From CAYUQT01 sp964596165 (GTDB taxonomy: Bacteria; Planctomycetota; Phycisphaerae; UBA1845; JAFGLZ01), in the NCBI GenBank assembly GCA_964596165.1, contig CAZQTW010000065.1, forward strand, positions 1-34,806: DNA of 34,806 nucleotides, read 5' to 3'. This document shows, piece after piece, positions 1 through 7,517 of this stretch; positions within the stretch are counted from its first letter, which is position 1, and each line of letters opens with the position of its first letter. The notes under the pieces were generated by a model, which had not been told where the DNA came from, searched no databases, and saw nothing but the letters and a program-made list of their open reading frames with translations. The translations under genes were made by a program, and so were the position numbers.

Positions 1-54
<54 letters not shown>

Positions 55-69
55 GTAAACAACAAGCTC

Positions 70-91
70 GACCTCGCTGCGAACAGAGGTC
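70..91 (-). other. Small hairpin in the tRNA-Asp leader
   Basis: A perfect 6-bp inverted repeat (GACCTC and GAGGTC) encloses 10 bases. It lies between the predicted transcription start near 102 and the mature 5' end of tRNA-Asp at 54. It would fold in the precursor leader and could be removed during RNase P or endonuclease processing. The role is inferred. Confidence 0.35.
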
Positions 92-108
92 GTTTCCTTC
101 TGGTACTT

Positions 109-136
109 ATTGTACGACCCAAGCGCTAGGTGTCAA
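109..136 (-). promoter_or_regulatory. Sigma70-type promoter of tRNA-Asp
   Basis: On the minus strand there is a -35 box TTGACA (consensus, 131-136), a 16-base spacer and a -10 box TACAAT (5 of 6, 109-114). Transcription would start near 102, about 48 bases before the mature tRNA. This is the best promoter match seen in the window and fits a stable-RNA gene. Confidence 0.8.
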
Positions 137-191
137 GGGTTGACCGTTCGGCGACCGTGCCATTAGGCTGCATGGAGTCGTGGAGCCCTCC

Positions 192-1625
192 ATGTCGCTT
201 CGATCGAAACCCGTCATTCTGGTTATCGGGCTTCTGGCAGCAGCCACCGTACTTCTCCTGGTGGCGAATGTTCGCTCGCCTCGACGCACTCCGCGAGCAC
301 GACAGGAGGGCCTGCCCAATATTGTGTTGATATCTCTCGACACCACTCGAGCGGACCATCTCAGTTGCTACGGATACCGTCGTCAGACCACGCCACGAAT
401 CGATGAGTTGGCGAAGGAGGCCATGATCTACACACGATGCATCTCGACGACGAGCTGGACGTTGCCCGCGCATGCCTCGTTGCTCACCGGCCGCTTCCCG
501 ACGAGCCATGGGGCGATGTACGACGCGCAGGGGCCGATGGTGCTGACCGGCATTCTGCCCGGCGAATGGTCGAGCTACCGGGTCAACGCACTCTCGGATC
601 GGGTCGTCTCGCTCGCAACACGGCTGAGGCAACACGGATTCGCTACCGGGGCGGTCGTCGGCGGACCATGGCTGAAGAAGCCCTTTGGCCTGGCGCAAGG
701 CTTCGACATGTACGACGACGACGAGATCGTCGACGTCAATGGCCGACTGGCGGAACAGATCAACCAACGGGCCCTTCCGTGGGTCGAGCGGGTAGCCGAC
801 CGACCGTTCCTGTTGTTCCTGAACTACTTTGACCCTCACGACCCCTACCTGCCACCCGAGGAATTCCGATATCGCTTCCTGGACAAGTCCAAGCTCGTTA
901 ACGGTGTCAAGGCGACGCTGCCGGAACTCATCGCTTTCTATGACGCCGAGATCTACTACGCCGATCACTGTGTCGGCGGGCTCGTCGACCACCTGAAGGA
1001 CCTCGGCCTTTACGACGACACCTGGATCATTGTCACGGCCGATCACGGGGAGCTCTTCGGTGAGCACAACATGCGCGGGCACGGCGTGACGCTATGGGAA
1101 GAGGAGTTGCATGTGCCCCTGATCGTCAAGTACCCAAAACGTTGGGCTCAGACGGGCCGATCGGCGGAACCGGTTCAACTCATCGACGTCCTGCCGATGA
1201 TCCTCGACCGCCTCGGCATGGACATGCCGCCCGACGTTCAAGGAACCGTACCGGGGAAGGCACGTCATCCGGTGTTCGCCGAGGTGAACCCATTGCCCGC
1301 CATCTCCGATCGAGGTGATTTCAGAGCCTTCTACCAGGGCGATCTCAAGTACGTCTGGAACAGCCGCGGGCGACACGAATTGTATGACCTTGGAGTAGAC
1401 CGGCGAGAGGAACGCAATCTCTACGCGACGGAGATTGCCAAAGCAAGTGAGCTGCGGACGGCGATGGACGAGTTGTTGGCGACTCTGCCCAAGCCCGGCC
1501 AGGCCGCACCGGTAACGAGCATCGATCAGCGAACCATGGACACCCTGCGCGGACTCGGCTACATCCCGGGCTCACGACCGGCCTCTCAACGGACGACCGT
1601 GTCTGCACCTGCCTCCTGGGAATGA
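192..1625 (+). CDS. Sulfatase / alkaline phosphatase superfamily hydrolase, membrane-anchored
   Basis: A 477-residue protein with an N-terminal hydrophobic segment (about residues 7-27) followed by a sulfatase fold that starts at NIVLISLDTTRADHLSCYGY, with the metal-binding Asp. The metal site continues at ADHGELFGEHN. The nucleophile region reads TLPAHASLLTGR, where classical sulfatases have C/S-x-P-x-R. A Thr therefore sits at the formylglycine position and a His replaces the Arg. Thr nucleophiles are known in phosphoethanolamine and phosphoglycerol transferases of this superfamily, so sulfate ester hydrolysis is not certain; a phospho-substrate is possible. ATG at 192 is preferred over GTG at 180, because GGAG sits six bases upstream of it. 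The last ~40 codons are repeated in decayed form at 2191-2313. Confidence 0.85.
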   Translation: MSLRSKPVILVIGLLAAATVLLLVANVRSPRRTPRARQEGLPNIVLISLDTTRADHLSCYGYRRQTTPRIDELAKEAMIYTRCISTTSWTLPAHASLLTGRFPTSHGAMYDAQGPMVLTGILPGEWSSYRVNALSDRVVSLATRLRQHGFATGAVVGGPWLKKPFGLAQGFDMYDDDEIVDVNGRLAEQINQRALPWVERVADRPFLLFLNYFDPHDPYLPPEEFRYRFLDKSKLVNGVKATLPELIAFYDAEIYYADHCVGGLVDHLKDLGLYDDTWIIVTADHGELFGEHNMRGHGVTLWEEELHVPLIVKYPKRWAQTGRSAEPVQLIDVLPMILDRLGMDMPPDVQGTVPGKARHPVFAEVNPLPAISDRGDFRAFYQGDLKYVWNSRGRHELYDLGVDRREERNLYATEIAKASELRTAMDELLATLPKPGQAAPVTSIDQRTMDTLRGLGYIPGSRPASQRTTVSAPASWE

Positions 1626-1635
1626 CAAACCCGAA
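1512..1635 (+). repeat. Copy 1 of a diverged direct repeat: sulfatase 3' end plus the bases just after it
   Basis: This segment encodes the C-terminal tail of the sulfatase-like protein and runs on about 10 bases past the stop. It aligns almost base for base with 2191-2313 (one 1-base indel). Most differences fall in third codon positions. It is the intact member of the pair. Confidence 0.8.
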
Positions 1636-1714
1636 AAGACTAACGGCCGATTGGTTGGGCCATCACGTGAAATCAGGGAAAGATCAAGTACCGTTTGGAG
1701 GATATATCGTTGTC

Positions 1715-1951
1715 TCAGGCGCCGGCGGGTTCCAGCAGCTCGACGCTGACGAGGTGACGCAGGGACAGAACATGGTGGTCTTCGGCCACGTGGCGATGAA
1801 GCCGGTCGGTTCGAAACAGGTATAGACTCAATCGGGAGATGATCGCCAGGTCTGGGTTGTGGACATCAACCGTTCCCCCATCCGACAAGTGTAGGCGCAG
1901 AGGGATGAACGGTTCGCGCTCGAGTTCTGAGGCAAGCGCCTTGGGGTCCAT
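1715..1951 (-). CDS. Small conserved hypothetical protein
   Basis: A 78-residue soluble protein. Its core, EPFIPLRLHLSDGGTVDVHN followed by PDLAII, is a pattern I recognise from small proteins of unknown function common in Planctomycetota (roughly 'F-P-x-R-L-H-L-S-D-G-x-x-x-x-V-x-x-P-D'). It ends with a hydrophobic strand and 'VELLEP', also typical. There is no signal peptide or membrane segment. It is convergent with the sulfatase gene and stands alone, with a weak AAGA-type ribosome site. The function is unknown. The overlapping plus-strand frames lack any recognisable family. Confidence 0.65.
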   Translation of the reverse strand: MDPKALASELEREPFIPLRLHLSDGGTVDVHNPDLAIISRLSLYLFRTDRLHRHVAEDHHVLSLRHLVSVELLEPAGA

Positions 1952-2190
1952 GTCCCAATCTTACTGGATTGAACGAAATGAGTACAAGCGCGAAGCAAGG
2001 GATCGCGACGACAACCCAATGATGTTCAAACGCTTGGAGATGCGATACGGCGAGGCGTCCACCATGTACCCGCAAGGTGAATGGCTATCCCAAGACATGA
2101 GGTCGACATCGGTAGACTGAGGCGAAGCTTGCCGGTCGTGGTTCGCAAGGACAGACTGGGCGCCGGGGTCACGGTGTATCGTGTTCGGCA

Positions 2191-2313
2191 GTAACGACCA
2201 TCGATCGACGAACTATGGACACGCTGCGAGGGCTCGGCTGCATTCCCGGCTCTCGACCCGCCATCCGGCCGACGACCGCGTCTGCCCCAGCTACTAGAAA
2301 TGACAAACCCGAA
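2191..2313 (+). pseudogene. Remnant of a second sulfatase gene (3' end only)
   Basis: In frame it reads VTTIDRRTMDTLRGLG, then CIPGSRPA, against VTSIDQRTMDTLRGLG and YIPGSRPA in the intact gene. Nearly all base changes inside this stretch are synonymous (ACC/ACG, CGC/CGA, GGA/GGG, ATC/ATT, CCG/CCC, TCA/TCT). This suggests it diverged while still under protein-level selection. A 1-base deletion near the end removes the stop, so the frame would run on to a TGA at about 2355. Upstream of 2191 the similarity stops and no sulfatase sequence or start is seen. It is the stump of a tandem paralogue. Confidence 0.75.
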
Positions 2314-2353
2314 GGGAACGTCGGCGAATCGCTCGCTTCGGGTTGCATAAACG

Positions 2354-2428
2354 GGTGAGCGATGGGATTTGAACCCACGACCCCCTGGTCCACAGCCAGG
2401 TGCTCTAACCAGCTGAGCTACGCTCACC
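2354..2428 (-). tRNA. tRNA-His (GTG)
   Basis: On the minus strand the acceptor stem is GTGAGCG/CGCTCAC, with the D-arm AGCTCAGCTGGTTAGAGC and the T-loop GGTTCAAATCC. The anticodon stem CCTGG/CCAGG encloses the loop CTGTGGA, so the anticodon is GTG. An extra 5' G (position 2428) faces a C discriminator (2354), the G-1:C73 pair diagnostic of tRNA-His. The 3' CCA is not encoded. Confidence 0.96.
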
Positions 2429-2448
2429 ATGGCTTGATCGATGCGTTG

Positions 2449-2477
2449 ATGATACCGCTCCCGCGTTGCGGTTTCAA
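2449..2477 (-). promoter_or_regulatory. Sigma70-type promoter of tRNA-His
   Basis: On the minus strand a -35 box TTGAAA (2472-2477), a 17-base spacer and a -10 box TATCAT (2449-2454) place the start near 2442, about 14 bases before the tRNA. Both boxes are 5 of 6 matches at optimal spacing. Confidence 0.7.
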
Positions 2478-2520
2478 CGGGCGGTCTAAGCCGACGGTCA
2501 CGCCGCGGTTCGGGGCTGAA

Positions 2521-3420
2521 TCACGATCGCATTCCAATAACGACGGCACCGCTGACCAAGACGGCGGCCAAGATCAATTCAACGCCGGGAAGATAGTGCA
2601 GGCTCACACACAGCCAGATCGTGGAGAGAATCGGCGTCATGGCCCCGATGAGCCCAAGGATCTTCACGCTCTCGCGGGACAACGCCAACTCCCACAGCAA
2701 ATAACCTGCAGCCTGTGTGGTCAAGGCACAGAGAACGGTCGCGCCCACCGCAGCCGGTGTAAGCCGCGCCACGGGACCTTCAAATTGCCAGGACACAAGG
2801 TTCGCCGTAATGCCCAGGACTACAAGCCCCACAGCACTTGTGCAGTAGTCCTTGGCCCAGCTCTCCCACCGGGCGAGCAGTGATGAATAAAGTGCCCAGG
2901 TCACGGCCCCCACCGAGGCCAACAGATAGGGCAGCGCATCTCGGAATTGCCAGGTGGAATGACGTGAGCGGGTTTCCATGAACAACATCTTGATCTGATC
3001 GAGATTGGCCAAGGCCATTCCCGCAACGGCTAGGGCAATCGCAAGCGCCAGAGTCCAACGGAATCTCGTCCCGCGTACCCACAGAATCCCGCAGATCACC
3101 GTCAGAATCGGCCACAGGTAGTTGATCAGGTTCACAGCGCACCGTTGGGCGTCGGTCTGAGCGGTAGTCAGCGCCAACGGGTAGGCCATGACGTTCACGA
3201 CGAAGCCGAAGATCGTGATCAGCCAGAGTGCGGACGGAAGGACGAGGACGCCGCGGAGTTCGCGCCATCGAATCCATCGAAATGCGATCTGAAGCAGTCC
3301 CCCGACGAGCGTCGTCAGGCCGACGAATCGCCACGTACCCAGGACCGGTGCGCCGGTACAGGTAAACGCGGCACCAAACGACCAACACAGGATGGCCGTC
3401 GCGCCAAGTGCCAGCCCCAT
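2521..3420 (-). CDS. DMT-superfamily (EamA/YddG-like) exporter
   Basis: A 299-residue inner-membrane protein with about ten hydrophobic segments in two EamA halves. The motif NLINYLWPILTV in the first half closely matches the 'NYLWP-LT' motif of the aromatic amino acid exporter YddG. The second half has the usual AAGYLLWELAL and GAMTPILSTIW segments. A role in exporting amino acids or related metabolites is likely, but the substrate cannot be read from sequence. The frame is open to a TTG at 3513. ATG 3420 is chosen because the first membrane helix starts right there, a CAGGA lies about 10 bases upstream, and a promoter at 3471-3500 would start transcription downstream of the earlier codons. 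No partner gene is adjacent. Confidence 0.85.
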   Translation of the reverse strand: MGLALGATAILCWSFGAAFTCTGAPVLGTWRFVGLTTLVGGLLQIAFRWIRWRELRGVLVLPSALWLITIFGFVVNVMAYPLALTTAQTDAQRCAVNLINYLWPILTVICGILWVRGTRFRWTLALAIALAVAGMALANLDQIKMLFMETRSRHSTWQFRDALPYLLASVGAVTWALYSSLLARWESWAKDYCTSAVGLVVLGITANLVSWQFEGPVARLTPAAVGATVLCALTTQAAGYLLWELALSRESVKILGLIGAMTPILSTIWLCVSLHYLPGVELILAAVLVSGAVVIGMRS

Positions 3421-3470
3421 CCGAGCGTGTCCTGCTTCCAAACGTCGTCCTCCGGCCCTTTGAGGGCATG

Positions 3471-3500
3471 ACAATACCGCCGTCATGGTCCGTCCGGCAA
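3471..3500 (-). promoter_or_regulatory. Possible promoter of the DMT exporter
   Basis: On the minus strand TTGCCG (3495-3500), an 18-base spacer and TATTGT (3471-3476) resemble a sigma70 promoter, with 4 of 6 matches in each box. The start near 3464 would leave a ~44-base leader before ATG 3420. This is a moderate match in the only gap upstream of the gene. Confidence 0.4.
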
Positions 3501-3569
3501 CCTGCCCGAACAAAGAGCCGACCTACATTGGCGCGGCGGCAATCATCGATTGCGAGAAACCCAAGGTGA

Positions 3570-6017
3570 TCAGGATGAGGTGGGGGCTGCCGTGGAAGGC
3601 GGGGATCCTGAGCAATGAGCCGGAACGGATTCGACCGAGGACCGGGCAGGTGCCCCTGCGACGACCTTGGCTGCATCCTTGGCAGGTCGCGGTTGACGGC
3701 CGTTGCCGGATGGGTTTCTGGGTCGGGATCGACTCGGTAGGGACGGCAGGCGAGAGGGACACGTGCAGACCTCTTCGTAGGCCACCTCCGCATCCATTGT
3801 CCCAAGGTCAATCTGGATGAGCCGCTTCTCGGGCTTCAGCCGAACCACCTGTCCGACCTTCTGGAATCGGCGAACGAAGACGCTCTGACCGGGTACCAAT
3901 GCGGCAATCTGTTCCGGTGACATGGGCGGGGCCTGGATTTCTTCCACCGGTTTCCGCTCACGACCATCCAGGGGAACTCGGGAAGCGGGCCTTTCCGCCG
4001 ACGCCTCGGCCGGACCTCCGACAGTCTTCTCGGAAGTCCTTGCCGACGGTTTGGCAGCAGGTGGTGCGACGGTTGGCATCCGATCCCGAGGTGGCTTTGG
4101 CGGCGGTGCCGGGGCGGCTTCCGGATGCAGGTCGCTTAGCGGAACCTCGACGGACATGGAGCCCAGGTCGATCTCCGCCCTTTGTTGAGCCAAGTGAATG
4201 CGGGCAACTCGCCCCATTCGATCGAAACTGAGTACTTTGACCTGATCGCCGGCCTTCAGGTGCGCCACCCGCTGGGCCCACGTCTGGAAATCCTGCTGTT
4301 TCTTGGCGAGTTCCTCGGCCAGGGCCCGCGCCACCGCCTGAGCGCCGGCTGCGGCGGCCTTGGCATCTTCCGCCTCTTCGCGGGCCAACTCGGCCCGCTG
4401 TCGGGACTCGGCCGTGCTGGCAATCACCTTTGAGATCACCTTGTACTGTTCTGAAAGATGTGACTCAGCGGCGGCAATCAGCTCGGCCGGCATGCCCAAC
4501 TGACGGGCAACGGCCAAGGCATTGCTTTGCCCCGGCTGACCGATGAGCAAACGGTAGGTCGGTCGCAACGAAGAGGTGTCGAACTCCACGGCCGCGTTGT
4601 AGGCCCGTTCGTAGGTATAGCCGACGCTCTTGAGCGCCCCCAGATGCGTGGTGACCATTGCCGGACACCCGACGGACAACAGCTTTTCGATAACGGCCAT
4701 TCCGATGGCAGCCCCCTCGTCCGGATCGGTACCCGCACCCAATTCGTCCAAAAGAACTAGTGTTTTCTTGTTGACGCGACGCAGGACATCCAAAATCCGC
4801 GACATGTGGGCGCTGAACGTCGACAAAGACTGCTGAAGTGATTGTTCGTCCCCCACGTCAATCAGGATATCATCAAGAACCGGCATGCAACTGCCCTCGG
4901 ACGCCGGGATAGGCAAACCGGCGTGGACCATGAGAGCGAAGAGCCCGACGGTCTTGAGAGCCACCGTCTTGCCGCCGGTATTGGGTCCGGTGACCACGAG
5001 CAAGTCGAAATCATCGCCCAATCGGACATCGATGGGAACGACGGGGCGCGGCGGCGCGGTTTGATCGGCCCCCGCCTTGGCCATCGCCAGCAACAACGGA
5101 TGACGCGCCCCCCTGAGTCGAACAACACCGTCGTTGCTAATCGCGGGCACGACCATCTCATAGGCCTTGGCCATCTGAACCTTGGCGGCAATCATGTCGA
5201 GCGTTCCGATGGCATCAAGGGCTTTAAGAATGGCCCCAGCATTGGAGTGAACCGCCTGGGTCAGCCGGAAGAGAATATGTCCGATCTCCTCGTGCTCGTC
5301 GCGGCGAAGGCGCGTGATCGTGTTGTTGAGTTCGACAACCTCCGCCGGCTCGACGAAAAGCGTCGCCCCCGAATCGCTGCTCCTATGGATGATCCCGGGC
5401 AAACGCCCGCGGTGCTCGCTCTTGAGAGGCAGCACCATGCGGTCACCGTGGAACATGGCATTCGGAAACTGAAGCATCTGCGTCACATGACTGGATCGCA
5501 GAAGACGGCTGATCACCGAACCGATCTGATCGGTGGCCTCCTGAATGGCCGATCGGATTCGGCCCAGTTTCTCGCTCGCGTCGTCGCGAACCTGTCCCGA
5601 GGGATCGATGGCCCGACTGATCTGATCCGCGATAAACTTGAAGTCCAGCATTCGCTCCGTCACGCTGGTCAGCGTCCGCAACGCGGGCGGAAACGTGTCA
5701 ATCCACTTTCGGATTTCGTGGGTGGCGGCGAGCGTCTCCCCGATCGCCGCGAAGTGTTCGGGGCCAAGTCGAGTGGGAGGAACGGCCCGGTGGATGAGAT
5801 CTCGGATGTCCTTTACGCCGGCCAGCGGGGGAAGACCCACTGCCTCAACGACTTGAATCATCTCCTGGGTTTGTCTGAGCCAGCGGTGCACCATCAGTTG
5901 TTTGCGTGCAGGCGTGATTGCCAATGCGAGCTGCTTGCCCAGCGTGCAACGGCAGTAGCTCGCCAGGAGTTCGCGGATGCGATGAAACTCAAGCTTGTCG
6001 AGCGAATGGATGTCCAT
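3570..6017 (-). CDS. mutS2: MutS2 family ATPase lacking the Smr domain
   Basis: An 815-residue MutS2-type protein. The N-terminal 'LDKLEFHRIRELLASYC' and the lever/clamp region are typical. The ATPase has Walker A GPNTGGKT (about residue 345), the DDILIDVGDEQSLQQSLSTF segment, Walker B LVLLDELGAGTDP and the TTHLGALK switch. A coiled coil follows (residues ~530-580). MutS2 proteins act in recombination control or ribosome rescue and normally end in a Smr nuclease domain. None is found here in any frame. Instead the 'G-D-x-V-K-V...G-x-V...I-x-L-G-x-M' module that precedes Smr occurs twice (about residues 584-630 and 704-749), joined by a Pro/Ala-rich linker, with a low-complexity tail. The ATG at 6017 has AGGA six bases upstream. 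Confidence 0.92.
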   Translation of the reverse strand: MDIHSLDKLEFHRIRELLASYCRCTLGKQLALAITPARKQLMVHRWLRQTQEMIQVVEAVGLPPLAGVKDIRDLIHRAVPPTRLGPEHFAAIGETLAATHEIRKWIDTFPPALRTLTSVTERMLDFKFIADQISRAIDPSGQVRDDASEKLGRIRSAIQEATDQIGSVISRLLRSSHVTQMLQFPNAMFHGDRMVLPLKSEHRGRLPGIIHRSSDSGATLFVEPAEVVELNNTITRLRRDEHEEIGHILFRLTQAVHSNAGAILKALDAIGTLDMIAAKVQMAKAYEMVVPAISNDGVVRLRGARHPLLLAMAKAGADQTAPPRPVVPIDVRLGDDFDLLVVTGPNTGGKTVALKTVGLFALMVHAGLPIPASEGSCMPVLDDILIDVGDEQSLQQSLSTFSAHMSRILDVLRRVNKKTLVLLDELGAGTDPDEGAAIGMAVIEKLLSVGCPAMVTTHLGALKSVGYTYERAYNAAVEFDTSSLRPTYRLLIGQPGQSNALAVARQLGMPAELIAAAESHLSEQYKVISKVIASTAESRQRAELAREEAEDAKAAAAGAQAVARALAEELAKKQQDFQTWAQRVAHLKAGDQVKVLSFDRMGRVARIHLAQQRAEIDLGSMSVEVPLSDLHPEAAPAPPPKPPRDRMPTVAPPAAKPSARTSEKTVGGPAEASAERPASRVPLDGRERKPVEEIQAPPMSPEQIAALVPGQSVFVRRFQKVGQVVRLKPEKRLIQIDLGTMDAEVAYEEVCTCPSRLPSLPSRSRPRNPSGNGRQPRPAKDAAKVVAGAPARSSVESVPAHCSGSPPSTAAPTSS

Positions 6018-6160
6018 GGATCCTGATTCGCATGGGCCCGAGGCGTCTCGAATACGGAAAGCTCAAGTCCGAACGTAACCCCCGCTCAGAGGATCGACAT
6101 CATCGCGCATTCATCGCGCGGAGTTACATCCCTGAAGGGAGTGCTGTACGACTTACGAAC

Positions 6161-7408
6161 TCAAGGCTTCACCTCTTCGGGGCGGTAAGGAAGTGCCAAA
6201 ATGTGCTTCTCCCACCGTCTGACAAACGCCTCATCGAGTTGCCCGAAAAACCGGCGATACTCGGCTTGCTCCTGTTCGTGGGCGACCGACTCACCCGGGC
6301 GACGAGCTGCCAGTGCTCTCACATAGGCAGCAAACCGATCAGAGAATCTGTTCTTGAGATAGTATACCAAACCCCACGCCTGCGCATAGAAGATCCCGCG
6401 ATTTGGAGTATTCCTAACGAGAAATTCTCCGTCCCATAACACACGCTCCAGCGGCAACAAAAGCTTCTGAGAAGCTGCTTCATGGAACTCGGCCAAACGA
6501 TACTGACTAATACTATTTTGGACGTCGCCGACATACGAAACCGGCACCTCGAATTGGCAGGCCAGACCTTCCACTAACCAAGACGGATTGTCTGCCATTC
6601 GAGTCAAGACACCGCCGGCAAAGAAGATGTGGTGAGCTGCCTCATGCTGAATGACTGATTGATTGAGCCTCTCGGCATACTGAATCAGCTTTGACGATAA
6701 CCTGCGTAGGCTCCTGCGATTCGCCTCCAACGCGGCATGTGCTTCGTTGCGGGACATTGTCGCGACCCGACCATCATTGTAGGTCAGGTGGACTCGATCG
6801 ACGTTTGCCGGCAAACCCGCCAGGACCCGTTCGACGTGTTCGACGTTGGCCTTTGACTTGGCCAACTGGACCCTCAACTTCGCGAACTCGGGATCGTTTT
6901 CAAGGTTGTAGAAAGCCGAATGGTTCGTGCGTTGGTCATAGAACCCATAGGAACCTGACGGATCGACCCCGAATCTCCGGGCCCACTTCGCGTATGCCGT
7001 CCGGTCGTCAAAGAAGACTATCTCAAGCTTGGAACATGAGACATCGATCGGGATGTGCCTGACTCTGCAGAAGTCGTGGACCCTGTAGTACGTCGCTTCC
7101 ATGCGGGAAAGCAACTGACTGAGCGTCGCCGACGATACGTCGCAGGCCACGACGAAGTGCGAGGTCCGATGCAGGCGAAAACCCTGTCCCACCGCCGCGA
7201 GCAGCTTCTCTTCTGCCTTCGGATCGGAACGAAGCGGACCGGGCTTCTGCGCACCCGGAAGTGAAGGGGATGACTTCGCCGCAAGCTCCGACGGCGCTCG
7301 TGCCTGGCTCAGGACGCGTTCGGATGACGCGAGGACCGCTAGAGCCAGTGCGACATGGCGCGGGGTTTTGTGCAGCCAATGGATCGACACTACGCTAGAA
7401 TCACGCAC
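6161..7408 (-). CDS. DUF1570-type exported protein with HExxH metalloprotease motif
   Basis: About 415 residues: a hydrophobic signal-like segment (HVALALAVLASSERVLSQA), a linker, then a domain of the DUF1570 kind frequent in Planctomycetota. The sequence HEAAHHIFF gives a zinc-type HExxH, followed by WLVEGLACQFE, whose Glu is the expected third ligand; both are typical of gluzincin-like peptidases. Secretion and peptidase activity are inferred. The frame is open to 7492. GTG at 7408 or GTG at 7390 is preferred, because a good promoter at 7415-7443 would start transcription at about 7408. No Shine-Dalgarno is visible before either codon. It is divergent from thiL. Confidence 0.75.
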   Translation of the reverse strand: MRDSSVVSIHWLHKTPRHVALALAVLASSERVLSQARAPSELAAKSSPSLPGAQKPGPLRSDPKAEEKLLAAVGQGFRLHRTSHFVVACDVSSATLSQLLSRMEATYYRVHDFCRVRHIPIDVSCSKLEIVFFDDRTAYAKWARRFGVDPSGSYGFYDQRTNHSAFYNLENDPEFAKLRVQLAKSKANVEHVERVLAGLPANVDRVHLTYNDGRVATMSRNEAHAALEANRRSLRRLSSKLIQYAERLNQSVIQHEAAHHIFFAGGVLTRMADNPSWLVEGLACQFEVPVSYVGDVQNSISQYRLAEFHEAASQKLLLPLERVLWDGEFLVRNTPNRGIFYAQAWGLVYYLKNRFSDRFAAYVRALAARRPGESVAHEQEQAEYRRFFGQLDEAFVRRWEKHILALPYRPEEVKP

Positions 7409-7414
7409 ATATGG

Positions 7415-7443
7415 ATAGTATTCGAGTCTATCCCCCTTTCCAA
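7415..7443 (-). promoter_or_regulatory. Promoter of the DUF1570 gene
   Basis: On the minus strand TTGGAA (7438-7443), a 17-base spacer and TACTAT (7415-7420) form a convincing sigma70-type promoter. Its predicted start falls on or next to the GTG at 7408, so the message would be leaderless or have an 18-base leader to GTG 7390. Confidence 0.55.
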
Positions 7444-7517
7444 GCTCCGGAGGGCGGTGGGTCGGACTGAACACGCTTGGAAGGATGACCACACGGTAGC
7501 GCCGTATCGGGGCTCAC

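Noticed and set aside
126..1082. 318-residue open frame on the minus strand
   Set aside because: It lies antisense to the clear sulfatase-family gene and has no family pattern.
1622..1825. 67-residue frame overlapping the sulfatase stop by ATGA; both repeat copies keep its first codons (MTNPK)
   Set aside because: The rest has no recognisable pattern and overlaps the better-supported minus-strand gene at 1715-1951. The shared codons are explained by the duplication.
2191..2428. Mobile element inserted near tRNA-His
   Set aside because: No integrase, transposase, terminal repeats or tRNA 3'-end duplication; the repeat is explained by a sulfatase duplication.
3421..3820. A frameshifted Smr domain after mutS2
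   Set aside because: All three minus-strand frames were read here and none shows an Smr-type motif.
4842..6026. 394-residue open frame on the plus strand
   Set aside because: Antisense shadow of mutS2, with Arg/Asp/His-rich composition and no domain.
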